A DNA stretch of 32,912 nt from Myxosarcina sp. GA_180221_E-2-1-MAG-40_15 (GTDB lineage Bacteria > Cyanobacteriota > Cyanobacteriia > Cyanobacteriales > Xenococcaceae): positions 1 to 32,912 of the forward strand of contig JAIMKV010000005.1 of NCBI GenBank assembly GCA_020692205.1, in the 5' to 3' direction. The translations under genes and the position numbers were made by a program. Shown here piece by piece: positions 7,866 through 15,626 of this stretch. The notes below the pieces were generated by a model. That model was not told the DNA's origin. It saw only the letters and a list, made by a program, of their open reading frames with translations, and did no database searches. Numbering within the stretch: position 1 is the stretch's first letter; the number at the start of each line of letters is the position of its first letter.

Positions 7866-8339
7866 TTACTAACTTGTCCTATAAATATTTTGAGGTTATC
7901 AAGCCTTAGAGCTTTAGCGATTACGCGCTTAGCGTACCCTGTAGGACTCCTACTTAGCCTATATCAAAGTTATTAACTAGGTTTTGCAAGTGTCGCTTAC
8001 ATATCGTAGTGTAGCAACTATTAATTTTTTCTGCAAGCGGTACTTACATTATTTCGGTTTAAACTTGTAAACAAAGATGTAAACGCCGAAAATATCCGTA
8101 CAACTAAAATAGAGACAAATAGTTGAAATTAATACTGTTAGAGCAACTCGGCATCAGTAGAATTAAACATTTAAAATTGTCAGTTGAATATCTATCATTG
8201 GTTAGGTATTTGTCGTATCACTTCTGAGCCAGAAAATATTGAAAAATATTGATTAACTAAGATTAACTAAGTTGCGACTATTTTGCCGATTTTTCCCGTA
8301 ACGCTTTGCTTATTTTGCCTAAATATCGAGTCAATTTTT
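7866..8339. promoter_or_regulatory. Divergent desC / TetR-fusion control region
   Basis: The 474 bp gap separates two divergent genes. Near desC (about 7915-7962) is a dispersed-repeat-like block (GATTACGCGCTTAGCGTACC, then GTAGGACTCCTAC). At 8057-8072 GTTTA and TAAAC form an operator-like inverted repeat with a 6-nt spacer. This sits within larger arms, TTTCGG (8053-8058) and CCGAAA (8086-8091). GTAAAC is repeated at 8067 and 8079. At 8251-8270 a perfect 10-bp direct repeat (GATTAACTAA twice) lies 70 bp before the TetR start. No coding sequence is seen. Confidence 0.5.
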
Positions 8340-9569
8340 ATGTCTATTCCCCGAAAGTCCACCAAAGCGCGTTTGATTGAAGCTGCCCTAGATTTATTTG
8401 CTGAAAGGGGGGTGACCGAAACAACCACCAAAGCTGTTGCCGAACGCGCTCAGGTCAACGAAGTCACGCTGTTTCGTAATTTTGGCAACAAGTACCGCTT
8501 ACTTTTAGCAGTAATCCAAGATTCCGCCGTATTTGCCAAGCTAGTTCATGCTTTAGTTGAGCAAGCCAATGCCAAAGATAATGTCGCCGATTTTTTGCGA
8601 GAATATGCACGAGAAAGTCTGCGTACTTTGAATAAAGCACCAGATTTAGTTCGTTCTATTGTGGGTGAAGCAGGTAATTATCCTCGAGAAAATAGAATGG
8701 CGTTGGGTAAAGGGTTGAGTGAAGCTAATCGCTATGTAGCAGAATATTTAGAACAAGCGATCGCAGCAGAAAATTTGGAGAGTGATTTAAGTCCCGAACA
8801 GATAGTTAATCTATTTAATTTCTTATTAATCGGCTATTTTGTCGTTGAATCGAGTACCGAGGATTATACTTATTGGTCTGAGCAAGATGATTTGTTAGAA
8901 AGCATAGTAACTTTGTTTTTACAGGGTTCTTTCACCTCATTAAACAGGCAGCCTGAAGTTAGCCAAACTAGTATTATCAAGCATCAGCCAGAAGAAGTAG
9001 CCGATCTGCCAGCCAGCCTGGTGCGATCGCTGTTTCGGAAAGCCAAAAGAACTGGTAAACAAGAATATGCTCTAATCTATGTGCTGTTTGGGGCGGGGCT
9101 ATCTCCAGCCGAAGTTTTGCATTTAGAGCGATCGCATTCAGTAGTTGAACCGCAGCAGCATATTCTCCAGATTAATTATGGTGCAGAGCGTCAAGTACCC
9201 CTAAATCATTGGGTGATGGGTTTTCGCTATGGCTCAACCAGTACCAATCCTCTGATTCAATGGTTAAAAAGTCGCAAGGATGAGCAGCCAGCAATTTTTA
9301 TTAATCAAGTAAACAACGCGCTCACCGCCGCCGAATTAGAGGCTATTTGGCAAAATCTGACTGTAGATCTATTAACGCCTCAAGGAGAAACTCCCGTAAT
9401 GGAACAAGCCAGAAAAACGTGGTGTGTCGAGATGTTGATGCGAGGTATAGAATTAGAAGACTTAAGTATTCTCAGCGGCATCGACGTTAGACATCTAGAG
9501 CAGTATGCTCAAAGAGCTAGAAACAAAGCAGCATTAGAATCAGCAGCACGTCTTGATAAAAAAGCCTGA
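8340..9569 (+). CDS. TetR regulator fused to a recombinase-like domain
   Basis: A 409-residue protein. Residues 8-55 are a TetR-type helix-turn-helix (LIEAALDLFAERG, then TTTKAVAERAQVNEVTLFRNFGNK), and 56-200 look like a helical TetR ligand domain. After a linker, residues about 225-400 resemble the catalytic fold of tyrosine recombinases: YALIYVLFGAGLSPAEVLHL matches the Arg-I helix, but Ser replaces the Arg, and ARKTWCVEMLMRGIELEDLSILSGIDVRHLEQY matches the HxxR...Y region with the His/Arg set degraded and a Tyr retained at 389. It is probably a non-catalytic DNA-binding or oligomerisation module. The ATG at 8340 is chosen because the TetR fold begins there; upstream codons are unconvincing. 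It is divergent from desC. Confidence 0.85.
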   Translation: MSIPRKSTKARLIEAALDLFAERGVTETTTKAVAERAQVNEVTLFRNFGNKYRLLLAVIQDSAVFAKLVHALVEQANAKDNVADFLREYARESLRTLNKAPDLVRSIVGEAGNYPRENRMALGKGLSEANRYVAEYLEQAIAAENLESDLSPEQIVNLFNFLLIGYFVVESSTEDYTYWSEQDDLLESIVTLFLQGSFTSLNRQPEVSQTSIIKHQPEEVADLPASLVRSLFRKAKRTGKQEYALIYVLFGAGLSPAEVLHLERSHSVVEPQQHILQINYGAERQVPLNHWVMGFRYGSTSTNPLIQWLKSRKDEQPAIFINQVNNALTAAELEAIWQNLTVDLLTPQGETPVMEQARKTWCVEMLMRGIELEDLSILSGIDVRHLEQYAQRARNKAALESAARLDKKA

Positions 9570-9573
9570 TGAT

Positions 9574-9936
9574 CTAGGAACTTAAAGCGATGAAAATACT
9601 AACTAATATTAGGATGGCGATCGCAATTATGCCTCGATAGCAATATATCCAGTTTTTGATTCCTGCCCAACCCAATTGACTAGCAGGAGAATCTATTTTA
9701 GCAACCAAAGGTTTAGCAGCATCATGAAATAACGTACAGCTTTTAGCATAGGGGCGTTGAGGAAAATTACAGGTATCGTCGAGATGATAGGTACAGCGAT
9801 CGCATAACCAAGTCTCACCTTCAGACTGATACAGGGGAATACCAGGATGACCAAAAGCTTTTAAAGGATTATTACAGTGAGGACAAGTTACTGCCTGAGA
9901 ATCTACAGATTGTTCACACTTAGGACAGCTAGGCAT
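9574..9936 (-). CDS. Membrane-anchored zinc-ribbon protein
   Basis: A 120-residue protein starting MPSCPKCEQSV. Residues 4-22 hold a zinc ribbon (CPKC and CPHC pairs). A second Cys cluster follows (CDRCTYHLDDTCNF, then SC), giving eight Cys in the first 75 residues. The C-terminus has one hydrophobic segment of about 20 residues (IIAIAILILVSIFIAL), so the metal-binding head likely faces the cytoplasm, tethered to a membrane. The frame opens further upstream to 10017, but those residues look non-coding and the ATG at 9936 begins the conserved part. Its stop lies 4 bp from that of the convergent TetR-fusion gene. The function is unknown. Confidence 0.78.
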   Translation of the reverse strand: MPSCPKCEQSVDSQAVTCPHCNNPLKAFGHPGIPLYQSEGETWLCDRCTYHLDDTCNFPQRPYAKSCTLFHDAAKPLVAKIDSPASQLGWAGIKNWIYCYRGIIAIAILILVSIFIALSS

Positions 9937-10019
9937 TACGGCAAAGATAAAGAGATCGGGGATATAATAATCAGGAATTAAGCAGCCAGCATTGGCGATG
10001 ACTGATTTACGACACATTT

Positions 10020-10361
10020 TTACAACATATTGCTCATCGATTGCTGTTTTGAGGGAAATTTACGAATCTGAAATTCTTTACTTTCAGTCATTTTATAATT
10101 AATTTTCATTTCTCTCATCTTGGCAGAAAATTTGTGTTCTGTATTAGCCAAATCTTTGGCAGAGATGGACTTCCATTGCTCGCGAGTTTGCCAACGAATC
10201 GTAAAAATTACTCGATCTGCTGCCTTAGGCTCGATCCAAACTTCTTTACCCAAAAAACCAGGATAAGTAGCTAAAAAAGCAGTCCAAATTGCCTCATCTT
10301 GTTGAATAAACTGTTCTCGCGATTTTGAATCTACTGTAAATTCAAGCCATTCGATAACCAT
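10020..10361 (-). CDS. TIGR03792-family conserved protein
   Basis: A 113-residue soluble protein recognised as the cyanobacterial TIGR03792 family, a dimeric alpha/beta-barrel-like fold related to antibiotic-biosynthesis monooxygenase domains: VIEWLEFTVDSKSREQFIQQDEAIWTAFLATYPGFLGKEVW, then RVIFTIRWQTREQWKSI. A TTG four codons upstream (10373) is possible, but the ATG at 10361 fits the family start. No catalytic role is known. It lies 83 bp upstream of the zinc-ribbon gene on the same strand and is divergent from the phasin-like gene. Confidence 0.82.
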   Translation of the reverse strand: MVIEWLEFTVDSKSREQFIQQDEAIWTAFLATYPGFLGKEVWIEPKAADRVIFTIRWQTREQWKSISAKDLANTEHKFSAKMREMKINYKMTESKEFQIRKFPSKQQSMSNML

Positions 10362-10447
10362 ATAATTTGGCAAAAAGATCGATAATATTTATATTGAAAT
10401 ATTCTACGATCTAATAGCATAGTAAATAAACTTCAGGAAACAAAATA

Positions 10448-10774
10448 ATGAATAATAATAATGACTGGTTAAGACAGCTATTAATGTTAGGCGTAGGCAC
10501 CACCTCTTTGGTGGCGGAGAAAATTAGAGAGGTTAGCGACGAGTGGGTAAAAGATGGCAAAATTAATCCTGAGCAAGCAAAATCTTTTGTCGATGACCTT
10601 ATGTCTCAGCTTAATACAGAATCAGGCGGCGTTCAAAAACAAGCCGAACGACAAATGAAAAATATGCTGCAAGATTTGGGAGTCCCTCGTCAGGCAGAGA
10701 TGGATGAACTACGAGGGCGAATTGATCGCCTTGAACGTCAATTACGAGATTTAGAAAACAAAAATTGGCGTTAG
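10448..10774 (+). CDS. Phasin-like coiled-coil protein
   Basis: A 108-residue acidic helical protein. The N-terminal half (LMLGVGTTSLVAEKIREVSDEWVKDGKINPEQAKSFVDDL) is typical of the phasin-like family associated with polyhydroxyalkanoate granules, and the C-terminus (MDELRGRIDRLERQLRDLENK) is a heptad coiled coil. The PRQAEMDELRGRIDRLE join is conserved in many bacterial homologues of unknown role, so granule association is not certain. AGGA lies about 11 nt before the ATG. It is divergent from the TIGR03792 gene with an 86 bp gap. Confidence 0.8.
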   Translation: MNNNNDWLRQLLMLGVGTTSLVAEKIREVSDEWVKDGKINPEQAKSFVDDLMSQLNTESGGVQKQAERQMKNMLQDLGVPRQAEMDELRGRIDRLERQLRDLENKNWR

Positions 10775-10993
10775 CAAGCTGCGAGATTTGACAGAATTTT
10801 TGATGCCTAAAATTGGCTAAAAAAGGGACACAATTGTTGCCATCGGCTAGGATTAAGACTATAAATTTGATCATGTTTTAATTTTCCTGATTAAAGTACG
10901 ACAGGCAAAACAAACACAATGCTTTGAATCTATTGCTAGTAAGAATTTAATTCTTATTGGTTCTAGATCATATCCCCTTTAAAGGACTAATCT

Positions 10994-11383
10994 GTGATTA
11001 CATTAACTTTATTACATCCTCTTCAACCAGTAGCGGTTCAAAGCTGGACATTTAATGACGAACCAAGTATTACCATTGGTCGTGCAACCAATAACGAGGT
11101 GGTTCTTTACAGTGCTGTAGTATCCCGACATCATGTTGAGATTAGAAAATCTGGTGAAGAAGGGTGGGAAGTTATTAATTTAGGCTCTAATGGTACTTAT
11201 ATTGACGGTAAACCCGTCGAACAGACTAAAGCAATAGATGGGATGATTTTGCGTTTAGCTAGTTCTGGACCAAAAATTTTGATTAAGCTTGAATCCGAAT
11301 CAAATCCAGATCAATCTGATTTAGACCGACAAGCCAGAACTAAACGGCAGCCTAAAAGCGCGAAAGATACTCTAATTAGCTAA
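10994..11383 (+). CDS. FHA domain protein
   Basis: A 129-residue protein made of one forkhead-associated domain, which binds phosphothreonine peptides. The conserved recognition residues are visible: SITIGRATNNEV (GR), VVSRHHVEI (SRHH) and VINLGSNGTYIDG (the N-G-T turn). The C-terminal 30 residues are charged and probably disordered. The start is GTG at 10994, supported by AAGGA about 8 nt upstream. No kinase gene is adjacent, so its partner is elsewhere. It is followed by a 427 bp repeat-rich gap. Confidence 0.9.
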   Translation: MITLTLLHPLQPVAVQSWTFNDEPSITIGRATNNEVVLYSAVVSRHHVEIRKSGEEGWEVINLGSNGTYIDGKPVEQTKAIDGMILRLASSGPKILIKLESESNPDQSDLDRQARTKRQPKSAKDTLIS

Positions 11384-11810
<427 letters not shown>

Positions 11811-12440
11811 CTAGTCTTTCGACAACAGCTTTTTCTGTCCATATTCCCAAATAAATGGGGCTAATACCAGCAAAATTACTAGTAACAAAGCAGCTATGCC
11901 AACTTGAGTCATCCAGCTAACTATTTGTTCCAAAGAAACCGCTTTTCCTAAGAAAAAAGCAATACTGACAATCGTGGTTGCCCAAACCGCAGCACCGCCA
12001 AAATTACACAGCAAAAATTGCTTATATGGCATTTGAGTAATACCAGCCAAAGGTCCAGCAAATATCCTCAGTAAGGTAATAAAGCGACCAAAGAAGACAG
12101 CCTGAACGGCATTTTTGCTGTAGCGGTCTTTGGCTTGTTCTAACTGTTGCTCTTGAATCCGAAAAATGCGCCCAATCTTGACCAAAAGTTGCCAACCACC
12201 AAATCGACCAACCCAATAGCCAAAATTATCTCCTAAAACTGCTCCAGCGATCGCACTACTCAAAACTAACCAGTAGTTTAATTCGCCACTTCCCGACAAA
12301 AAACCACCTACGATCACAATAGTTTCTCCAGGCAAAGGAATTCCCATATTTTCAATGGCAATACCGACAAACACTGCCCAGTATCCATACAGGCGAGCGA
12401 GTTCTTGTAAAGTATCTAGATTAAATAGCTCAATCGGCAT
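11811..12440 (-). CDS. DedA family membrane protein
   Basis: A 209-residue DedA/VTT-family integral membrane protein. The family is implicated in undecaprenyl-phosphate or phospholipid flipping and in proton-motive-force homeostasis. Signature parts are VFVGIAIENMGIPLPGET near residues 23-40, DNFGYWVGRFGG at 71-82, FFGRFITLLRIFAGPLAGI at 116-134, and a C-terminal membrane hairpin. These match the re-entrant and GR...R motifs of the family. It sits upstream of ycf34 in genome order but downstream of it in minus-strand direction, with a 132 bp gap. Transcription ends in the heptamer array. Substrate is not determinable. Confidence 0.9.
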   Translation of the reverse strand: MPIELFNLDTLQELARLYGYWAVFVGIAIENMGIPLPGETIVIVGGFLSGSGELNYWLVLSSAIAGAVLGDNFGYWVGRFGGWQLLVKIGRIFRIQEQQLEQAKDRYSKNAVQAVFFGRFITLLRIFAGPLAGITQMPYKQFLLCNFGGAAVWATTIVSIAFFLGKAVSLEQIVSWMTQVGIAALLLVILLVLAPFIWEYGQKKLLSKD

Positions 12441-12572
12441 TCAATATCTTAAACCAAGATTAGCGTTATTATTTATCTTGGCTCGAATCAGGCAAAAGTG
12501 TCAATAAAGGAATGACAACGGCAGTAACTTAATTTGAAAGCTTTAAGCTTGCTCTACCCTGTTATACTTTTT

Positions 12573-12821
12573 TTAAGTCGGGACAGCTACGCCTGGACGC
12601 AATTTTGACCATTTTCCCGTTTCTTGAACGAAGCTTTGACAGCCGACAACATCCCATTCCATTTCAATATTTTCGCCTTGGGTACGAATATTGACGTTGA
12701 TGCTGGGTTCGGTTGGCTCAAAGGTAGGGTTTTCGGTTAGATGGGGTTGTTGGTGCTGACTCTCCACCGCATTATAAGTTTCGCAGCGGTCAACATAATG
12801 GCAGTTAATACAGATACACAT
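12573..12821 (-). CDS. ycf34: Ycf34 family iron-sulfur protein
   Basis: An 82-residue protein matching Ycf34, conserved in cyanobacteria and red-lineage plastids. MCICINCHYVDRCETY carries the Cys cluster (C2, C4, C7, C13), then QQPHLTE, WDVVGCQSF with a fifth Cys, and GKWSKLRPG. The Synechocystis homologue is reported to bind an iron-sulfur cluster and influence photosynthetic electron transport. Length is normal for the family, and the start is fixed by the MCICINC motif. It is divergent from the CCA-type nucleotidyltransferase gene (83 bp). Confidence 0.93.
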   Translation of the reverse strand: MCICINCHYVDRCETYNAVESQHQQPHLTENPTFEPTEPSINVNIRTQGENIEMEWDVVGCQSFVQETGKWSKLRPGVAVPT

Positions 12822-12904
12822 ATTTTCTAACTGAACTTCATGCTTTAATTGTTAATCTAGCTCAGACTGCAACTGAATGGAAAAGTTTAGTTAAATAAAT
12901 TTAA

Positions 12905-14125
12905 ATGAACGTAGCACAAATAAAAACATATTTAGCCACGGTCAACTTTCCCTGCGATTTAGATCAATTGCCGTCCGCTGCTTATTTGGTGGGGGGGTCA
13001 GTGCGAGATGCTTTACTGCAACGTTACAAAATTCCTCTAGATCTAGACTTTGTATTGCCCCAAAAAGCGATCGCTACTGCCCGAGAAATTGCTAGTCAAT
13101 TTAACAGTGGTTTTGTGGTATTAGATAAGACAAGAGAGATTGCTAGGGTAGTATTTCCGCAAGGGACGATGGATTTAGCCCAACAAGAAGGGTCAAGTTT
13201 AGCCACAGATTTAGCCAGACGAGATTTTACAATTAATGCGATCGCCTATAATATTCAATCACAAAAGTTAGTCGATCCCTGGGGCGGATTAGCAGATTTA
13301 AACCAAGGTATCTTACGGATGGTTGCTGTTAAAAACCTAGAGGACGATCCTTTAAGATTGCTGAGGGCATATCGTCAGGCAGCACAGCTAAACTTTACGA
13401 TTGAAGCCGAGACGAGAATAGCTATTCGCGATCGCGCTTCGTTATTAAAAACGATTGCTGCCGAGAGAATTCAAGCCGAATTAAACTACATCTTTACCGC
13501 ACCCCAGGGGAACAAGTGGCTAGCAGCAGCAATAGAAGATGGGTTGCTAGAGTTTTGGTTGCCCAATACTGATCGGGTAAAACTCAAGCAGTTAGATAGT
13601 GTTGCCCAAGGAATAAAATATTGTCTTGAGTTTGGTTTAAAATTACCCGAATTACCGATCCTCGCTAAATTAGCCACCTTGGTTTCTGATGACCCCAACA
13701 CAGCTGAAGCCGAGTTAACTCAGCTAAAATATGCCCGCGCTCAAATTAAAGCCGTAACCAAGACGGTCAAATATTTACCACAATTACAGCAGATGACTAA
13801 TCCTCTCAGCCTGCGGGAACAGTACTTTTGGTTTTTAGAGGTTAAGGAGATCTTTCCTATTTTGATCTCAAGAGCGATCGCTACGGGAGTACCTTTAGAA
13901 ACGATCGATCCTCTAATTCAACGTTATGTAAATCCAATAGATCAAGTTGCTCACCCGAAATGTTTGGTGACAGGTAACGATCTAATCCGCGAATTAAATC
14001 TTCAACCTTCTCCCGTCATCGGCCAACTGCTAACAGAAATTCAGATAGCTCAAATTGAATCAAAAATATCAACCCCGCAACAGGCGATCGACTTTGCTGA
14101 TTCTATATTGCGATCGCTTAATTAA
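12905..14125 (+). CDS. CCA tRNA nucleotidyltransferase (class II)
   Basis: A 406-residue class II nucleotidyltransferase of the CCA-adding/poly(A) polymerase family. Motif A is YLVGGSVRDALLQ with catalytic carboxylates D46 and D48 (IPLDLDF); motif B/C is ARRDFTINAIAYN (104-116); motif D is RLLRAYRQAAQL (151-162). It adds all or part of the 3'-CCA to tRNA. Some cyanobacteria split the job between CC-adding and A-adding enzymes, and I cannot tell the specificity from sequence alone. Length is within the family range. It is followed by a 96 bp gap with TCAAACY heptamers before the convergent GTPase gene. Confidence 0.92.
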   Translation: MNVAQIKTYLATVNFPCDLDQLPSAAYLVGGSVRDALLQRYKIPLDLDFVLPQKAIATAREIASQFNSGFVVLDKTREIARVVFPQGTMDLAQQEGSSLATDLARRDFTINAIAYNIQSQKLVDPWGGLADLNQGILRMVAVKNLEDDPLRLLRAYRQAAQLNFTIEAETRIAIRDRASLLKTIAAERIQAELNYIFTAPQGNKWLAAAIEDGLLEFWLPNTDRVKLKQLDSVAQGIKYCLEFGLKLPELPILAKLATLVSDDPNTAEAELTQLKYARAQIKAVTKTVKYLPQLQQMTNPLSLREQYFWFLEVKEIFPILISRAIATGVPLETIDPLIQRYVNPIDQVAHPKCLVTGNDLIRELNLQPSPVIGQLLTEIQIAQIESKISTPQQAIDFADSILRSLN

Positions 14126-14196
14126 CCTCAGTTCGGGTTAAGACAATTGATCGCTTAAGATAGCTATTGGCTTCTTAGCCCTTCGGGTTCAGCATT

Positions 14197-14222
14197 TGCT
14201 CTTAGCTTCAAACCTCAAACTT
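14197..14222. repeat. TCAAACY heptamer tract
   Basis: About three tandem heptamers (TCAAACC, TCAAACT, TCAAACC) lie between the convergent CCA and GTPase genes, just after the GTPase stop. The period is the same as in the arrays near 7.0 and 11.7 kb, but the unit differs. Confidence 0.6.
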
Positions 14223-15595
14223 CAAACCAGTTCTAGTAACTCTTGCCTCAAACGATAAATAATCGTATTTGGTTCAACTTGAGCTAGTATTTCTTGAATT
14301 AGGGTAGAAGCACCCATTTCGCCCCAAGTACAGCCTTGTTCTAAATATACTTGAGCAACTCGACCAATGACATAAGTTCCATATCCCGCGATCGCCCCCT
14401 GTACGGTGGCAGTACCTAAATAAGCGGTAATTGCGCCTGTACTATCAAATCCACTCGACAAAACTGCCCCGCTTTTACCAACCCCTAAAAACAAGCTGCT
14501 GCCAAACTCTCCTAGTAATAATCCGCCAGAACTGGCGATAATTCGCCTCAATAGGTTTCCCGCCTCATAAGTAGTGATTGGCAGACCATATAGCTTTGAT
14601 AACGCACGAATTAGGGCTAAATCGGCGATCAGACCGCCAATTAAATCGACAATGATAATCGGATTGAACGCAACGGCGATCGCTTTATATCGGGCATAGC
14701 GATCAATAATTTTCTCAGCCTGGGACTGACGAAGCTCAATTGTCTTGTGAGCGATATTTAGCTGTGCATCCCTAGCCTGTACAAGAGCATTTAACGCCAG
14801 CAAAGATTTACCCTCCTGTTGCAGAATTTGCGCCAAGGCTGACTGTAATTCTTCGATCTGAGGCTCTGGATGTTCCCAGGTATTTTCTACCGTACCGTCT
14901 AGGGATTCGGTTCTAACCTGTATCGGTTGAGGTTTAGCCGCTACCATAACAATTTCATGGGGCGCAATAATATCCTTTAAACCACCTCGGCTGTGAGTAG
15001 CATTAAGCTGCTGTAGCTGTCGATAAATCTTTTGCCGATCTTGATTGGGATAAAGATCGATCTTATTAAATACCAAGATCAAAGGCTTTTGAGTACTTCT
15101 CAACTCGCGCAGGGCTTCATACTCGGTTCGAGTAATATCTCCCGCTACGACAAACAAAATTAAGTCTGATTTTTGGGCAATTTCCCGCGCCATAGTCGCT
15201 CTAGCTTCTCCTGCCACTTCATCCAAACCAGGAGTATCAATTAACTCAGCGTTTAGCCCTACCTCTGGCAAAGGATTCCAGCGCAAAATAGTCAGAGATT
15301 GCGTCACCCCGTGAAGTGGACCAGTTGCCACTACTTCTTCTTGTAGCAGAGCGTTAATTAATGATGATTTACCACAGCTAACCAAACCAAAGGTGCTGAT
15401 GCGAATTGCCTTGCGGTCTAACTTATCTAAAGCATTTTGGAGAGATTGTAAATCGCTTCTGACTGAAGCTTGAAGGCGATCGTCTGGAGGAGAATTGCCA
15501 TGACGGCGAAAACCAGAATACCAAGAAATTGCCTGTTGTAGACTAGCATGAGCCTGATTTAATTGAGCTGACTGCCTCGATGTTTTTTTACTCAC
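14222..15595 (-). CDS. Era/dynamin-like GTPase with DUF697 membrane domain
   Basis: A 457-residue GTPase. G1 is G70-LVSCGKSS, the Thr of G2 is in TGPLHGVTQS (about 91-100), G3 is D120-TPGLDE and G4 is N177-KID. The C-terminal part (about 300-440) is a DUF697-type region with hydrophobic stretches at 307-332, 353-372 and 383-415, suggesting membrane insertion. Such proteins are common in cyanobacteria; their role is unclear, with membrane or envelope homeostasis proposed for relatives. It begins 31 bp after the PgpH-like gene on the same strand, so co-transcription is likely. Confidence 0.9.
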   Translation of the reverse strand: MSKKTSRQSAQLNQAHASLQQAISWYSGFRRHGNSPPDDRLQASVRSDLQSLQNALDKLDRKAIRISTFGLVSCGKSSLINALLQEEVVATGPLHGVTQSLTILRWNPLPEVGLNAELIDTPGLDEVAGEARATMAREIAQKSDLILFVVAGDITRTEYEALRELRSTQKPLILVFNKIDLYPNQDRQKIYRQLQQLNATHSRGGLKDIIAPHEIVMVAAKPQPIQVRTESLDGTVENTWEHPEPQIEELQSALAQILQQEGKSLLALNALVQARDAQLNIAHKTIELRQSQAEKIIDRYARYKAIAVAFNPIIIVDLIGGLIADLALIRALSKLYGLPITTYEAGNLLRRIIASSGGLLLGEFGSSLFLGVGKSGAVLSSGFDSTGAITAYLGTATVQGAIAGYGTYVIGRVAQVYLEQGCTWGEMGASTLIQEILAQVEPNTIIYRLRQELLELV

Positions 15596-15626
15596 GGTAA
15601 AATAATGCGCTTGATGTGAATTGACG

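Noticed and set aside
8283-8339. Longer N-terminus for the TetR fusion
   Set aside because: The extra 19 residues are hydrophobic and Cys-containing, unlike TetR proteins; the ATG at 8340 begins the fold.
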